DNA from: Erythrophleum ivorense
Lineage: Eukaryota; Streptophyta; Magnoliopsida; Fabales; Fabaceae
Direction: 5' to 3'
NCBI GenBank assembly: GCA_026724425.1
Contig: JAIUCV010000076.1
Span: 2,751,501 to 2,815,500 of the forward strand
Length of the DNA: 64,000 bases
A model generated the notes under the pieces. The model ran no database searches. It worked only from the letters and a program-made list of their open reading frames with translations, and was not told the origin of the DNA. Of this stretch, positions 1-10,623 are shown one piece after another (the first letter of the stretch is position 1; the number at the start of each line of letters is the position of its first letter). The translations under genes and the position numbers were made by a program.

Positions 1-26
1 GTGTATCAAAAAAACTAAACCCGTCG

Positions 27-689
27 ATGATTCCATTCCTTCCGGACGATATCCTATCTCGGATCATAGACCTGGTCGGAAGAGGGTCTATCAAAGATCT
101 AGGCCCTTTCATTCGAGCTGGTCGCCGGAGTAAGCAGATGGTCTTCTCTCATGCTGTCCTCAAAAGTTGCAACGTCATTCCGGTCTTCCACAACAATCGA
201 GATGCCATCGAAATGTACGTCGGGAGGTTTCAGAATATATTCAGGAGATGCATATCGGCGGGAAACCAGCAAGCGTTGTACTTTGAGGGCCTAAACCTTG
301 TAGCAACCTACGCATACTACGAGGAAGGACTCGCGCTTTTAGTCCAAATTGCGTCAACATATCCTCTCGGAGCAATTGCGGCGGCGATATTCCGCGTATG
401 TTTAGGACAACACGAGAAGGCAAGTGTTATGTTCCAGTTGTTCACTAACGTCACAGGGTTACGCCTCGAGGATGAGAGGGCACAGGGTTATGGTCGCCAG
501 TTCGAGGCCGATCTATGGTGGTTTGCACCGTCGGAGTATAACCCCATTCCGGAAAGTTTTCAATACCCCGCCGACGAGTTTGTTACGTTTCCGGTTTGTA
601 TTTATGAGAACATTTACTTTCACCGATGTAACACGTGCTACATGTTTCAACTTGCAAAACGAGTGTGTGACATCGTATATTTCAAATAG
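27..689 (+). CDS. F-box protein, At2g35280/At1g67623-like
   Basis: A single 220-codon exon. Residues about 4-48 form an F-box: LPDDILSRIIDLVGRGSIKD, then a basic stretch and the SHAVLKSCNV segment typical of the small plant F-box group around At2g35280. F-box proteins of this type are thought to recruit targets to SCF ubiquitin ligases through SKP1/ASK binding. The middle (YYEEGLALLVQIAS..., about residues 95-140) resembles the short helical repeat region of this group, and the C-terminus is Cys-rich (HRCNTCYMF). The start is the first Met before the F-box. Only 26 bases precede it, so promoter and leader lie outside the window. The frame is intact. This gene group expands and decays quickly in Brassicaceae, so expression cannot be assumed. 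Confidence 0.8.
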   Translation: MIPFLPDDILSRIIDLVGRGSIKDLGPFIRAGRRSKQMVFSHAVLKSCNVIPVFHNNRDAIEMYVGRFQNIFRRCISAGNQQALYFEGLNLVATYAYYEEGLALLVQIASTYPLGAIAAAIFRVCLGQHEKASVMFQLFTNVTGLRLEDERAQGYGRQFEADLWWFAPSEYNPIPESFQYPADEFVTFPVCIYENIYFHRCNTCYMFQLAKRVCDIVYFK

Positions 690-995
690 CATAAGCTACA
701 TATATGTATAGCCCTTTATATAAATAAAAAACGGATTTGATGGATACCTGCCAACCGTCCACTACACGTTGTTGTTTATAGAGTCAATTTAATTCGCCTT
801 TGCAAACCCTGTTCGTAAGCATTTATGAATATTAATCCGTGCAAACACGCAACTGTTCACCATTTTAATACATGATAACATTTCCTTAATAATTTAAAAA
901 TAATCTAACAATCATTCTCTCACGAGTTTGTTGCGTCGTCATAATTTACATACTAATGTACTTAACTGCTGCCGAGAATCTCTGAACACTGCTAC
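690..995. other. AT-rich spacer
   Basis: AT-rich sequence between the F-box stop and the GTGTAC array. I see no reading frame or RNA gene. It probably contains the F-box 3' region and the outer end of the neighbouring Mutator-like element, but I could not find that element's terminus or target duplication. Confidence 0.5.
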
Positions 996-1235
996 ATGTG
1001 TACGGTAATACAACGCTTTCACCCCCTACAGTGTTCGGGGTGTACGGGAAGACAACTACAACACAACGTAGAGGTGTACGGGAACAAAATGCGTACACCC
1101 CCCCCCCCCCCCCCCCCCGGGAACAAAATGCGTACACCCCCTTTTGGTGTACGGGAACAAAATGCGTACACCCCCTTTTGGTGTACGGGAACAGATAACG
1201 TACACCACCTATCGGTGTACGGGAGATTTACGCCA
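996..1235. repeat. Array of GTGTACG/CGTACAC hairpin units with a 21-C run
   Basis: A GGTGTACGGG core recurs near 1038, 1073, 1146, 1182 and 1213. It alternates with its inverse GCGTACACC near 1091, 1131 and 1167. The clearest copies repeat every 36 bases, and each can fold as GTGTACG...CGTACAC around an 11-base loop. A run of 21 C lies at 1098-1118. The array is just downstream of the MULE transposase gene, and isolated GTGTAC/GTACAC motifs also occur on its other side (about 4413, 4789, 4818). Subterminal transposase-binding repeats of the element are a likely reading; a chance minisatellite is the alternative. Confidence 0.6.
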
Positions 1236-1326
1236 CAAAAGTAAAATACTAAATTTATCTTACAGAAAATACTAACAAGCGTCGCACTGTTGTTTTCAGG
1301 TGGTTCACGTCAATTCATGGTTTTGT

Positions 1327-4293
1327 TCACGCCATCGGCTCTTTGCAAGTCACCCGGTTATGTCCACTATTACCGCATCGCCCGCATTTGTTTGGTTTCT
1401 TCTTTTTAACTGGTGGCACCTGAATAAGACATCGGCAGGCAAGAGTTAAACTATCAGAACGAATGTACATACGCCTACTGAAAAAGACATCTAACTAGTT
1501 ATTATAACTTTTCTCATTATTAAATTTCACCTCATATTCGCCTATTGAAGCAATCCTTCTTTTCGGTGGTCTTCCAGGAGGTCTTTTCACCACCGGGGGG
1601 CAAACTTCCGCGCCCTCTACGTAACTAGACATGTCGATGTCGTCTGGATCCGGTATGGGGAGTATGGTACCCTGTAAAGTGTCTGACCACCGACCCATCT
1701 TATGTGCGTCGTCTACCAACGACTTGTACGGCATACCTCGACGAGTTGCAGCGGCAATGGCGTGCCGACAAGGTATTTTGAGCATCTGAAACTCCCCGCA
1801 ACTACATATCCTCTTCTCTAGTGAGACATGGTGTGACATGTTATTAAGACTGACTTCGTAATCCCACTGAGATAGTTCTCTTACGGTGAGAGCAGTTGAT
1901 AGATGTAACTGTTTCAACATCTCTTTATCAACAGCCGGTGGAATATCCTCACCATTCATCTTCTCTATTTTCTTCTGTCTGCTCACGAACCACCTGCTTA
2001 GCATGTGCCTTATGAATTCTATCACAGCGACGACAGGGCTGCCACGAGCAGGGAGCATAGCCTTGTTCAAGGATTCAGCTATGTTACTAGACATCAGGTT
2101 GTATCGATCTCCTTCAAAGTAGGCCCTTGCCCAAAGTCGAACGTCTACCCGCTCCATGTATTTCCAACACTTCACATCAGTTTCCTTCAGCAGCTCGTAT
2201 ACTCTCTTAAACTTAGCTTTCGTGTATGCCTCACCTGCTACGCCGACAATGTACTTCTGTCTACGTTTGGTGAACTTCTGATTGACGTTCCTCTGAATGT
2301 GTATGAGACAGTTACCGTGATGTGCTAGCGGATAGTGTACTGCCTTCGCTGTAGCTATCGACGGAGCCCTGTCCGAAATAATGGCAAGTTCCGAACCATC
2401 GCTAATGATATCTCGCAGCTTCTCAAAAAACCATAGCCAAGACTCGTCATTCTCGCTGTCAACCACTGCAAACGCTATAGGAAATATTTGGAAATTTGCA
2501 TCCTGTCCGGAAGCGGTTAGTATTGCACCTCTGTACTTCCCAAACATATGAGTTCCGTCGACTACCACGACTTTGCGAAGATGTTTCCATCCATCGATAC
2601 AAGTTTTAAGTGCCACGAAGGCAAACTTAAACCTACGCGCACCTTTGTCATCCACCTCCGTATGCAGATGGCATAAGCTGCCTGGATTGGCGTACTTCAG
2701 AAGATACATGTACTTCGGTAATAACTTGTACGAATCCTCCTCTGTCCCGTGTGCATCCGCGATTGCAAGTTCTCTCGCTTTCCAACACTTCCAATACGAG
2801 GCAAACACCCGGTGCTCCTTTAGTACTGACGCCGGAAGATCCCTGGCGCGTGGTCCAACACACGATTCATATTTCGATCTCAGCAATGCTGCTATAACTT
2901 TCGCTGTAGCGTGTTTTGTATACGACCCTCTAGCATCTACGTCACAAACGTGCTCCAAATGTGCCTTTCTGACCTCGTACGTCTGCGAATCACCAACTTG
3001 CTTCGCCATGATTCTCCAATCGCAGTTTTTTGAGATGCACCTCGCAACAGTATAGTTATGCGCGTGTTTGTGGTACCTGAAACGGAATACGTTCTTAAGT
3101 GCATATATAGCTAGCGTGGTCTTGAAATGGACCTTGTGTTTGAACAGCCTGCCTACGAATATATTTGTATCCTCGTATGCTAAGTCCAAATCGTGAATTG
3201 TTAACGAGCTCTTATCACACATGTCGTCGAACATAGGCTCCACATCTTCGAAACCATATATTTCGGTTAGTCGAATTCCTTTCCTCAGATTTGCCGGGCC
3301 AAGTTCTACGCCGGATGCAGGAGCAGAAGGCGGATCAATGAAATCGTCGCCGTAATAGTCATCCTCGCGTTTACTAAAGACACTATGCGGGTACTCCTTT
3401 GGTTTGTGAGGCGTTTCCAGGACAAATTCCCCGTCCCCATTTCCTCTGTATTTCTCTTCCCTCTTTCTGCTCAGTGGTGGATGCTCACAAAAATCTTCAT
3501 CATCATTACAACTCCATTTCTCTCTAAAACGCAAATTTGGCGCAGCAGCAGCTGCTATCCTGGTTATCCCTTTCCCTAAGTTACACACTCGTGGTTGATC
3601 TACAAAGTCATCATCGCCGTCACTGCCTACTAATCCTCTGTTCTTCACAGCCGCTTCCCCTTCCCCGTCGTTTCTCACATACTCCGTCCACCAGTCCCAG
3701 TCATACTCGCCATCCTCGTAGTCGTAGTCACCCTCCTCAACATCTGGCACGTCATCTGACCCCATTCCATCCTCGTACTCTTTGTTCCATCCACTCTCAT
3801 CTGCTCCTATCCCCATCCTTTTTACTTCCGATCCTTTTGCTACCAATGCTTTTGCTTCCATTGCATCAACTGCCCTTAGAAATTCATCATCTTCGCCTTC
3901 TCCAAAAATCCGATCTGATGTAGTTTGCTCTACATCATCTTCTAACCCATTACTAAGTTCTTGAATTGATAATCCATCTCTCACGCTCGGCTTCGGTCTC
4001 ATAATCGCAAGCTCCTCTCCCACCATCTCTCTCAACGTCACAAACAAGTTGCGGGACTTATCGGCCTTGTGCAGAGACAAAAAGCTTCTGTAATCACGAT
4101 TGCTCACCATCTCTGTTGGTTCAGAAGCTTTTCCATGCTTTTCACCGAAAACATAGTAAGTTAATTCCACCGAAACCACTTTGCGGTCGACATCGTACGC
4201 ATCGCTGACTTTTGCCCTCAATTCATCAATTCCTTCAACTTTTCGGCAATTAACAGACCTACCCATCCTAGACATGTCCAATTTGAAGTCCAT
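1327..4293 (-). CDS. Mutator-like (MULE) transposase, two exons
   Basis: Exon 1 is 4293-1531 (921 codons). A 111-nt GT-AG intron (1530-1420) follows, then exon 2 at 1419-1327, giving about 951 residues. In order: an N-terminal PB1-like/MuDR region, a very acidic segment, a plant MuDR zinc-binding N domain (about residues 380-450), and a DDE MULE core. The core Asp residues are in VVVDGTHMFGKYRG and IISDRAPSI, and the Glu is in NIAESLNKA. A SWIM zinc finger (CSCGEF...PCRHA, about residue 830) and an AT-hook-like RPPGRPPKRR come next. Exon 2 adds a CCHC knuckle (CGRCGNSGHNRVTC), the usual C-terminus of this family. If the intron is retained, translation stops about 11 codons later without the knuckle. 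The frame is intact, so the gene may be functional. MULE transposases cut and paste elements that duplicate 8-11 bp. Confidence 0.85.
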
Positions 4294-4998
4294 AACCCCG
4301 TTTGGCTGCCGTACCCACGTTCCCGCGACGAGGATAATATTATCATCCGCTACAACTGCGCATTAAATAGGCCATTAAGTACGCACAAATTAAACGAGAT
4401 ATCAAGAGGTGTACAGGTAAACAACAACATCAGTTACCTGCTTCTTCTTCGCGGACAGCATCAGTTTCTGATTTCGGAAACATCGCAAGAAGACAGCATT
4501 CAGTTTCCCAAAATCACGTCCACCTTTAATTCTCCTAATCTAGATACTTATGTTTTTAGGGTTTAATTTGGGGGAAAATTGGCGCCAATCTCTGTTTATC
4601 GTCTTATTACGTCCACTCATTAACCAAAATTTTACCTCATAATTTGGTAACTTCCTCATCCGCTACGGCTTTACATCTTTTCGGAATTTCAAAAACCAAA
4701 CTCTTCTTTTATGGCCCAAACTGAGCGATAAAGCCCACCTCTATGCAAAAATCAATCGGTCGCCTAGTCACCAATTATCTTCCACCTGTACACGCCCTCT
4801 CTCATCCGGATACCGATGTGTACAAAACGCCAAAGATTTTTTTTCACCCACAACTCTCGCTTTCTCTCTCCTCCTCAGGGTTAATTCTGTATTAAAATTT
4901 TATTCTCTCTCCAATTTGCCTCTTTTGCCAATTTAAAACTCTCATGTGCCTGATTTCCGAATTAGCATCTTAGAAAGTGCCCAGTCCGCAAATTTTTC

Positions 4999-5029
<31 letters not shown>

Positions 5030-5534
5030 GCATGTTAAACGTGATGTTGTTAGGAGGTTGATCATTTAGCTAAATTAGCTAGGGAACAACACGTAAGTTA
5101 TACAATCTCCTCGCACATGATGTAATCTTTTGATTTATGTTTAATAAAATATGCTGCCGACAGAAAAAGAAAAGAACTAAAAATTGAAAAACTAAAAAAA
5201 CACACTCCGCACTAAAAGAACTAGTGTCTGACACGCACAGCAGTGCAGTGCGGGATTATGTTTTTATTTTTTGTTTTTTTTTGTTATAACATTTTTTAAT
5301 TTTAGTGTTAGTTTAAGAGTTATATGTTATTTTTTGTATGTTATTTTCTGTTAAAATTGTCGAGTATGTTGTTAATTTGAATCTGAATTTTTGTATTAAG
5401 TGATTCAAATTTTGCAGTATTGACTATTGATTAGAATATCTTTATTTATTAATAACTAAAAAAAGAAAATACAATAACCAAACATATGTCCAAACAATAA
5501 AAATATTACATCATAGTTATGTTATAACTGTTAT
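4294..5534. other. MULE upstream region and AT-rich sequence, with (TA)n
   Basis: No coding region seen. It holds the presumed promoter of the minus-strand MULE gene and scattered GTGTAC/GTACAC motifs (about 4413, 4789, 4818). An uninterrupted (TA)n microsatellite spans about 5004-5029. A GC-richer palindromic patch with CCGCACT and AGTGCGG arms lies at about 5205-5255. I could not place a MULE terminus. Confidence 0.5.
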
Positions 5535-6480
5535 TCCTAATATACTAAAAGAGAAACATTTTTAAAAATTAACATTTCTCTCATGTGGTATTAACAACTT
5601 TGTCATAAGGTGTCATCATCAGGTTCATTTTCAAAACAAATCTAAAAAAATAATAATAATTTAAATGTAGTCATTTAATTTGTTATTTTATTATACTATA
5701 GTCATTTGATTTTTATGTTTTTCACTCAATTTTATCATATGTAATTTAGGACTTTGATTAATGTTTTATTTTGTTTTTTACCTTTTTTAAAAATTATTTA
5801 AAATGTTTAATTTTCACACTATAAAACGAAGATAAGAACCAAACTATCAAATTAATATGTCGCATAAGATTTCGAGTTATGTAAATAGACATCTTTAAGT
5901 TAAAAAACATTAGAGTAAAATATCACCTTAACAAACAGCTCCAAACTTTTATATACTCTTGAATAAAATATGTTTGTGGTTCGAGTTTAATAAAAAATGA
6001 AAAAATACATTTATGATAGACTTCAAAATCATGTAATGACATTATGTACAACCCGAAACAAAGAAGTGTGCTATGTTGTCGACATATCATATTTGCAATA
6101 TTTACAAATTGGTTTTTGAAAATTATTTTTTATTTAGTATCAAAGTTCATTTGATTTGGTATTATCGCTAGTTTTTTTTGTTTTTTTTACTTTTTTGCAG
6201 ATTCTAATTGATAATGCATAAAACATAAATCTTTGATTATGGTATTATCTACTCTAATTTTGGTATTATCATCTATAATTGAAACATTATTTTTAGAGTT
6301 AACCACGAAATTAAAAGAATCGATTGTTGGTTTAAGTGAACCAAACATTGGCTTGATTTAAGTGATATTTTAAATTACTAATTTAACCCTCACTAATATG
6401 GTTTTTTTGTCCAAAAAAAGAGATGTACTTCTCAATTAATAATAAAATAAAATAAAGAGATTACATCTTGACAAAAAGAA
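5535..6480. mobile_element. Helitron-like remnant(s), AT-rich
   Basis: At 5535 a TC-start reads TCCTAATATACTAAAAGAGA, similar to the TCTATACTATTAAA starts at 12642, 21335 and 24773. At about 6395-6450 a stretch around TTTTTTTGTCCAAA and GTACTTCTCAATTAAT is the inverse of sequence at about 12880-12925 inside the large Helitron, so a fragment of that family lies here in reverse. I did not find a matching hairpin-CTRR end. The call is fragmentary. Confidence 0.35.
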
Positions 6481-6529
6481 AAATATTAATCAGAAAGTAA
6501 TTGTAAAGACTAAAAGCTAGGAAAAATTT

Positions 6530-8770
6530 GACGAGCCAAGATTTACCTGACAAGTCACGAAGAAAGAGCCTATTAATACGACAAGCTTTTAAGGGAGTAT
6601 AAATCAACTTGACAAGCGACAAAATGGAAACCTCCGACGAGCCAAATGGTACCGAGCCGAACAAAACAACTGCTGCAGCCATGTGACAACGCAAACCAAG
6701 CCGAATTGATATCGCAAGTGATGACGACCCAAATCAACTAACCTAAACGGTGGCTCGGCGAATCAACAAACAAGGTGAAACAATCATCATATTGCCTACA
6801 TGAGTCCAGAATCAGCTCGTCATTGATTTAATTAGACAACTTAATGACGAGCCGACCAAGCAACGAGGAGACCAAACGACGACCAAACTCGATGACGAGT
6901 CAAACGTCGCTTCGACAAATTATAACCTTGACCTAACGGCTCATTGATTTCTCTACTATGGGCACCGAGCCGAATAATTTGAGACGTGATCTAGATCGCG
7001 GCGCGACGATACAATATCGTTTGGCTAGGTACGAGAAATCTTTACTCCAGCAAAACGTCATGAAGAAGCGTTATGAGTCACACGGCTCGTCGAAAGTTAC
7101 TCTGGTTCAACCATTTGGCTAGCAGACGTCCACAACACCTAAGCCGCACCCACTATTCTGAGAACCAAGAACAGAATGAGAGGCCGACTTTAGGTGCAGG
7201 AGCAAACTACGGACGAACGAAGGAGGACGAGCCAAAATGGATATGACGAGCCGATGAACGAACTAAGACAGAAACAAATCGAGCCGCACACCAAAGGAGT
7301 CCTTAACCGTACCAGCGACCCAATCAATCTGAGACAAGTCATGACCATATCGATGATCCAGGTACATCGAACCAACTCCCCTTCACGCAGAATAACCCAA
7401 GTAGAGACAAATACGGGAAAACGGTCATTTCATACCCAAATTTGGACCATATGTTCGATTCATACTTAACTTATACCTTCCGGCCAATCCATACACAAAC
7501 TTACCAAAAATTTGAATTTCATACATTATGTTTTGTTTTTTGGCGAAATCATACATTGCCGCCACGTGGATGCCATGTGTCCGCCACGTGGATGCCATAT
7601 GTGCGCCACATATTTTTTAAAAAAAAAAACAGAAAATATAAAATTTAAAAGAAAATCTTATTTTTAATAAGTATTTATTTTTTAATAAAATTAAAAGTAA
7701 TAATTAAATCAATTTATAAAAAAATTATTTTATATAAGTTTTTAACCCGATCAATATAGTTATAATTAATAATATCGTATTTACAGGTAACTCGGTAGGA
7801 GACCAGGTCTGGTACACTATAAAAGTAAAATTTCCGGTTTTGAACAAAGTTGAACCCAATATGAAGTTCCACCGAAATTGGAGAGGATTGAGGTGTTGAA
7901 GCGTTTATAGGCGATGATAAAACTCTTGTTCATTAGGTTGAAAGTGAAAAAGAAGAAAATAAAAATTTAAAAAATAATAAAGTTTTTTCTTAAATATTTT
8001 TAATTTTTTTAATCCACATCAACAAAAAAGAATTGATGTACTGCACATGCGGGATCCTCATTCTCACCCAAACTTTTTTAAACGCTTTAACACCTCAATC
8101 CTCTCCAATCCCGGTGGAACTTCATATTGAGTTCAACTTTGTTCAAACCCAAAAATTTTACTTTTATAAAATAAAGTTTTTATAAATTGATCGGGTTAAA
8201 GACTTATATAAAATAAAGTTTTTATAAATAGATTTAATTATTACTTTTTAATTTTATTCAAAAATATAAATACTTATTAAAAATACGATTTTTTTTCAAA
8301 TTTTCTATTTTCTATTTTTTTAAAAAATATGTGGCGCACACATGGCATCCACGTGGCGGACACATGGCATCCACGTGGCGGCAATATATGATTTTGCCAA
8401 AAAACAAAACATAATGTATGAAATTCAAATTTTTGGTAAGTTTGTGTATGGATTGGCCGGAGGATATAAGTTAGGTATGAATCGAACATATGGTCCAAGT
8501 TTGGGTATGAAATGGCCCTTTTCCCAGACAAATACAGAGCACGATCAGATTCTCGCTGGATACTATGTCATCGAACAAAGCTTCGCAAAGGCAAGCCTCA
8601 CAACGATCCACTCGTTATCAAGCTCCAAAGCCGAGATCCGTCTCGCACCAAAAAAAAAAAAAAACACTTAAAGCCGAGCCTGTCTCGCAATACAACATCC
8701 AAGTCAATCTCGAAAAAGAACAAGCATAAAGCCGAGCCAATCTCATATTTAGCCGAGCGTACTTAGATGA
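6530..8770. other. CGAGCC-motif-rich non-coding tract split by the foldback element
   Basis: Degenerate copies of ACGAGCCGA recur on both sides of the foldback element: near 6533, 6640, 6651, 6847, 6965, 7226, 7244 and 7276, then 8631, 8671, 8729 and 8751. The tract is less AT-rich than its surroundings. Reading frames here are short and unconvincing. It could be the internal part of an old non-coding retroelement. I found no LTR pair for it. Confidence 0.4.
7415..8525. mobile_element. Mutator-type foldback (long-TIR) element with 10-bp target duplication
   Basis: The two halves are near-complete inverse copies. The termini start GGGAAAA and share CATTTCATACCCAAA. The arms contain a doubled CCACGTGGATGCCATGTG-type block and run roughly 480 bases each, around an asymmetric AT-rich centre at about 7900-8070. 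Flanks are identical: AGACAAATAC at 7405-7414 and at 8526-8535. A 9-11-bp duplication with long inverted repeats is the Mutator pattern. No transposase is encoded, so it would be non-autonomous. The short mirrored frames on its two strands are products of the inverted repeat, not genes. It inserted into the CGAGCC-rich tract. Transcription through it would give a long hairpin RNA. Confidence 0.85.
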
Positions 8771-9956
8771 GGGAGTCTCGCACATACATGGCTGAAACCG
8801 GATGGTGAAAATTTCGAGGAAGAAGAATAATGCTACGAAACCGGATGGTGAATCACAATAAATAAACCAAACCGAGTATAAAACGTGGCAAGTAAACTGG
8901 AAAATAAGCTGACGGGTATTAATTAGAATGTTTTGATTGGTCATACGTTTTAAATGATGTGTCAGCTTCTCCCTGCACGAAAATGCTATGTGTCAGCCCC
9001 TGGAGCAACACCAGTTTTGTATATTGAATTAATAGTTTTGTGTATTGAATTAATACAACTCCACCGGAAATTAGTACATTTATATTTATTCGAGAAGAGA
9101 AACATAATAAAGTGATAGAAATCATAAACAATCAGAACGCGTACTCGAATAAAGAATAAAAAATATGGACATTGTGAGTCACGAATTCCTCATCTTTTTT
9201 ATCTAACATGGTCTCGTAATCAAAAATTTGCAACAAAATGAGTAATTTATTTATGTTAAAATCTTTTACTCAAAATATTAAGATTTAACAAATGATATTT
9301 CATAACGACGGGTTAGGAACACATTCACCCGGTTAATACCCGGATACTCCACCGGCAAAGAAAAAAAATGTCACTGGAATCAAACATTTTACAGTGGGAG
9401 ACATCACGGTTACATTGAACCAACGTAAAAAGAACGAAACAGTAATACCGAAAGATGCCATTATATTCTTCACGTCTCTTTTGTCTCACGTACGATCCCA
9501 ATCTATTGAAATGAATCAACACCAATTGAAAGAGAAAATAGAGAAGGCAGATAAACAATATAATAATAGTGACTGAGTGATTCATTGCCAAGCAATATCT
9601 TTGGGAAAGTACCATGGGCGCACGAACAATCACCCAAGACGGAGTCGAAAATAGGAGACGGAGTCACGGTCAAAGAAAACGAACAAAATCTGGTGTTTAA
9701 TCCCAAAAAAAGAAATCGCAAATAAATCATCAACGACAAAAAATAAGGCAACATCGATAGAGCAAAACCACAGCGACGAGATCTACAAACTGTGAAAGAC
9801 ATTTATTCAATTTAAGTAAAAAAAAAAAGCCATACCTCTTTCTTCCCCTATCAGCCATCAATGGTGGTTAAACGATCCAAAACCTATATGTATACAATAT
9901 GTTCCTCCTATATATCTTTTTTTTTTTTTTTTATTACTTCTTCCTCCTAATGTTCT
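8771..9956. other. Intergenic, no gene seen
   Basis: AT-rich sequence with short frames that match nothing I recognise. A duplicated GAAACCGGATGGTGA lies just upstream (about 8798) and here (about 8838). A doubled 20-base block lies at about 9010-9050, and a T-run at about 9918-9932. Confidence 0.5.
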
Positions 9957-10250
9957 ACGTATCAATATGTATACATACCTTGCTTTTCCACTGTTTCACT
10001 ACATGTCATCAAATATAACTTTGTTTTCTTTTCTCTAGACCCGCAAAATATTCACCCTTATCACTCACTTTGTTTTCTTTTCTCCAGACCCGCAAAATAT
10101 TCACCCTTATCACCCACAAATGTTACAGAAAGTACGTATCAATATGTATACATACCTTGCTTTTCCACTTTTTCACTACATATGTCATCAAACATAACTT
10201 TTTTTTTTCTCCAAACCCGCAAAATATCCACCCTTATCACTCACAAATGT
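9957..10250. repeat. Tandem repeat, 177-bp period with internal 47-bp duplication
   Basis: ACGTATCAATATGTATACAT starts at 9957 and again at 10134 (period 177), followed in both copies by similar CTTGCTTTTCCACT and TCACTACAT blocks. In the first unit, a block containing AGACCCGCAAAATATTCACC occurs twice about 47 bases apart. A third, slightly diverged copy of that block closes the second unit at about 10215. Confidence 0.75.
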
Positions 10251-10600
10251 TAGAGCATCCATGCATATAAGACTTTTTTAAAAAAATTAATAATAAAAAA
10301 CGATTATCGAGAAAAAAGAAACGATTTAAAAAAAAAACAAAACCCAATCGGATTGTAAAACGCCAACATGTGTCGGAGAGCCGCTTCCAATTCTGGATTT
10401 TTCGTGTGCCACATGGGCATTGTTTTTTTTTTTTTCTTCCCAGACTCAAACTTCCCGCCAAACAGGTAACACATTCTATTTTTCAGTTTAACTCCATTCC
10501 ACTTCTTTCTCTTTGCTTCCTTCGGCTGAATACCACTGGGGACAGTGTTGTTTAAGTCTGGGGGAGGTAGTTGCTGACATTGTGTTTGTTTTTGAGGGTT
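10251..10600. other. Retroelement internal fragment with ACTGGGGACAGTG...CTGGGGGAGG motif
   Basis: At about 10535-10566 the plus strand reads an ACTGGGGACAGTG block followed by TTTAAGTCTGGGGGAGG. This resembles the 3' non-coding, purine-rich signature of Athila-like elements; a related ACCGAGACGGTGTGAAGTAAG...GAGGGAG block occurs at about 51466-51495. Here it sits beside a primer site that reads on the minus strand, so the piece is either chimeric or rearranged. No coding frame is recognisable. Confidence 0.4.
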
Positions 10601-10617
10601 CCCCGGCAACGGCGCCA
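10601..10617 (-). other. Primer binding site, tRNA-Asp type
   Basis: On the minus strand this reads TGGCGCCGTTGCCGGGG, the tRNA-Asp-type primer site used by Athila and related gypsy elements. It lies six bases beyond the end of the LTR at 10624-11815, at the expected place for a minus-oriented element. The 9.5-kb Athila-like element uses nearly the same site (48228-48247). Confidence 0.75.
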
Positions 10618-10623
10618 AAAACT

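Noticed and set aside
996..1244. Short frames with proline runs
   Set aside because: Produced by the C-run and GTGTAC array, open in several frames at once.
1886..3055. Plus-strand frames of 78-160 codons
   Set aside because: Antisense shadows of the MULE transposase; codon pattern and domains belong to the minus strand.
7442..8531. Two mirrored frames of 68 and 84 codons (7442-7648 plus, 8277-8531 minus) with nearly the same protein
   Set aside because: They are the two arms of the foldback element read on opposite strands; no known domain, and the similarity follows from the inverted repeat.
9325..9802. Overlapping minus-strand frames of about 100 codons
   Set aside because: No domain, frames overlap each other, composition like the surrounding AT-rich spacer.
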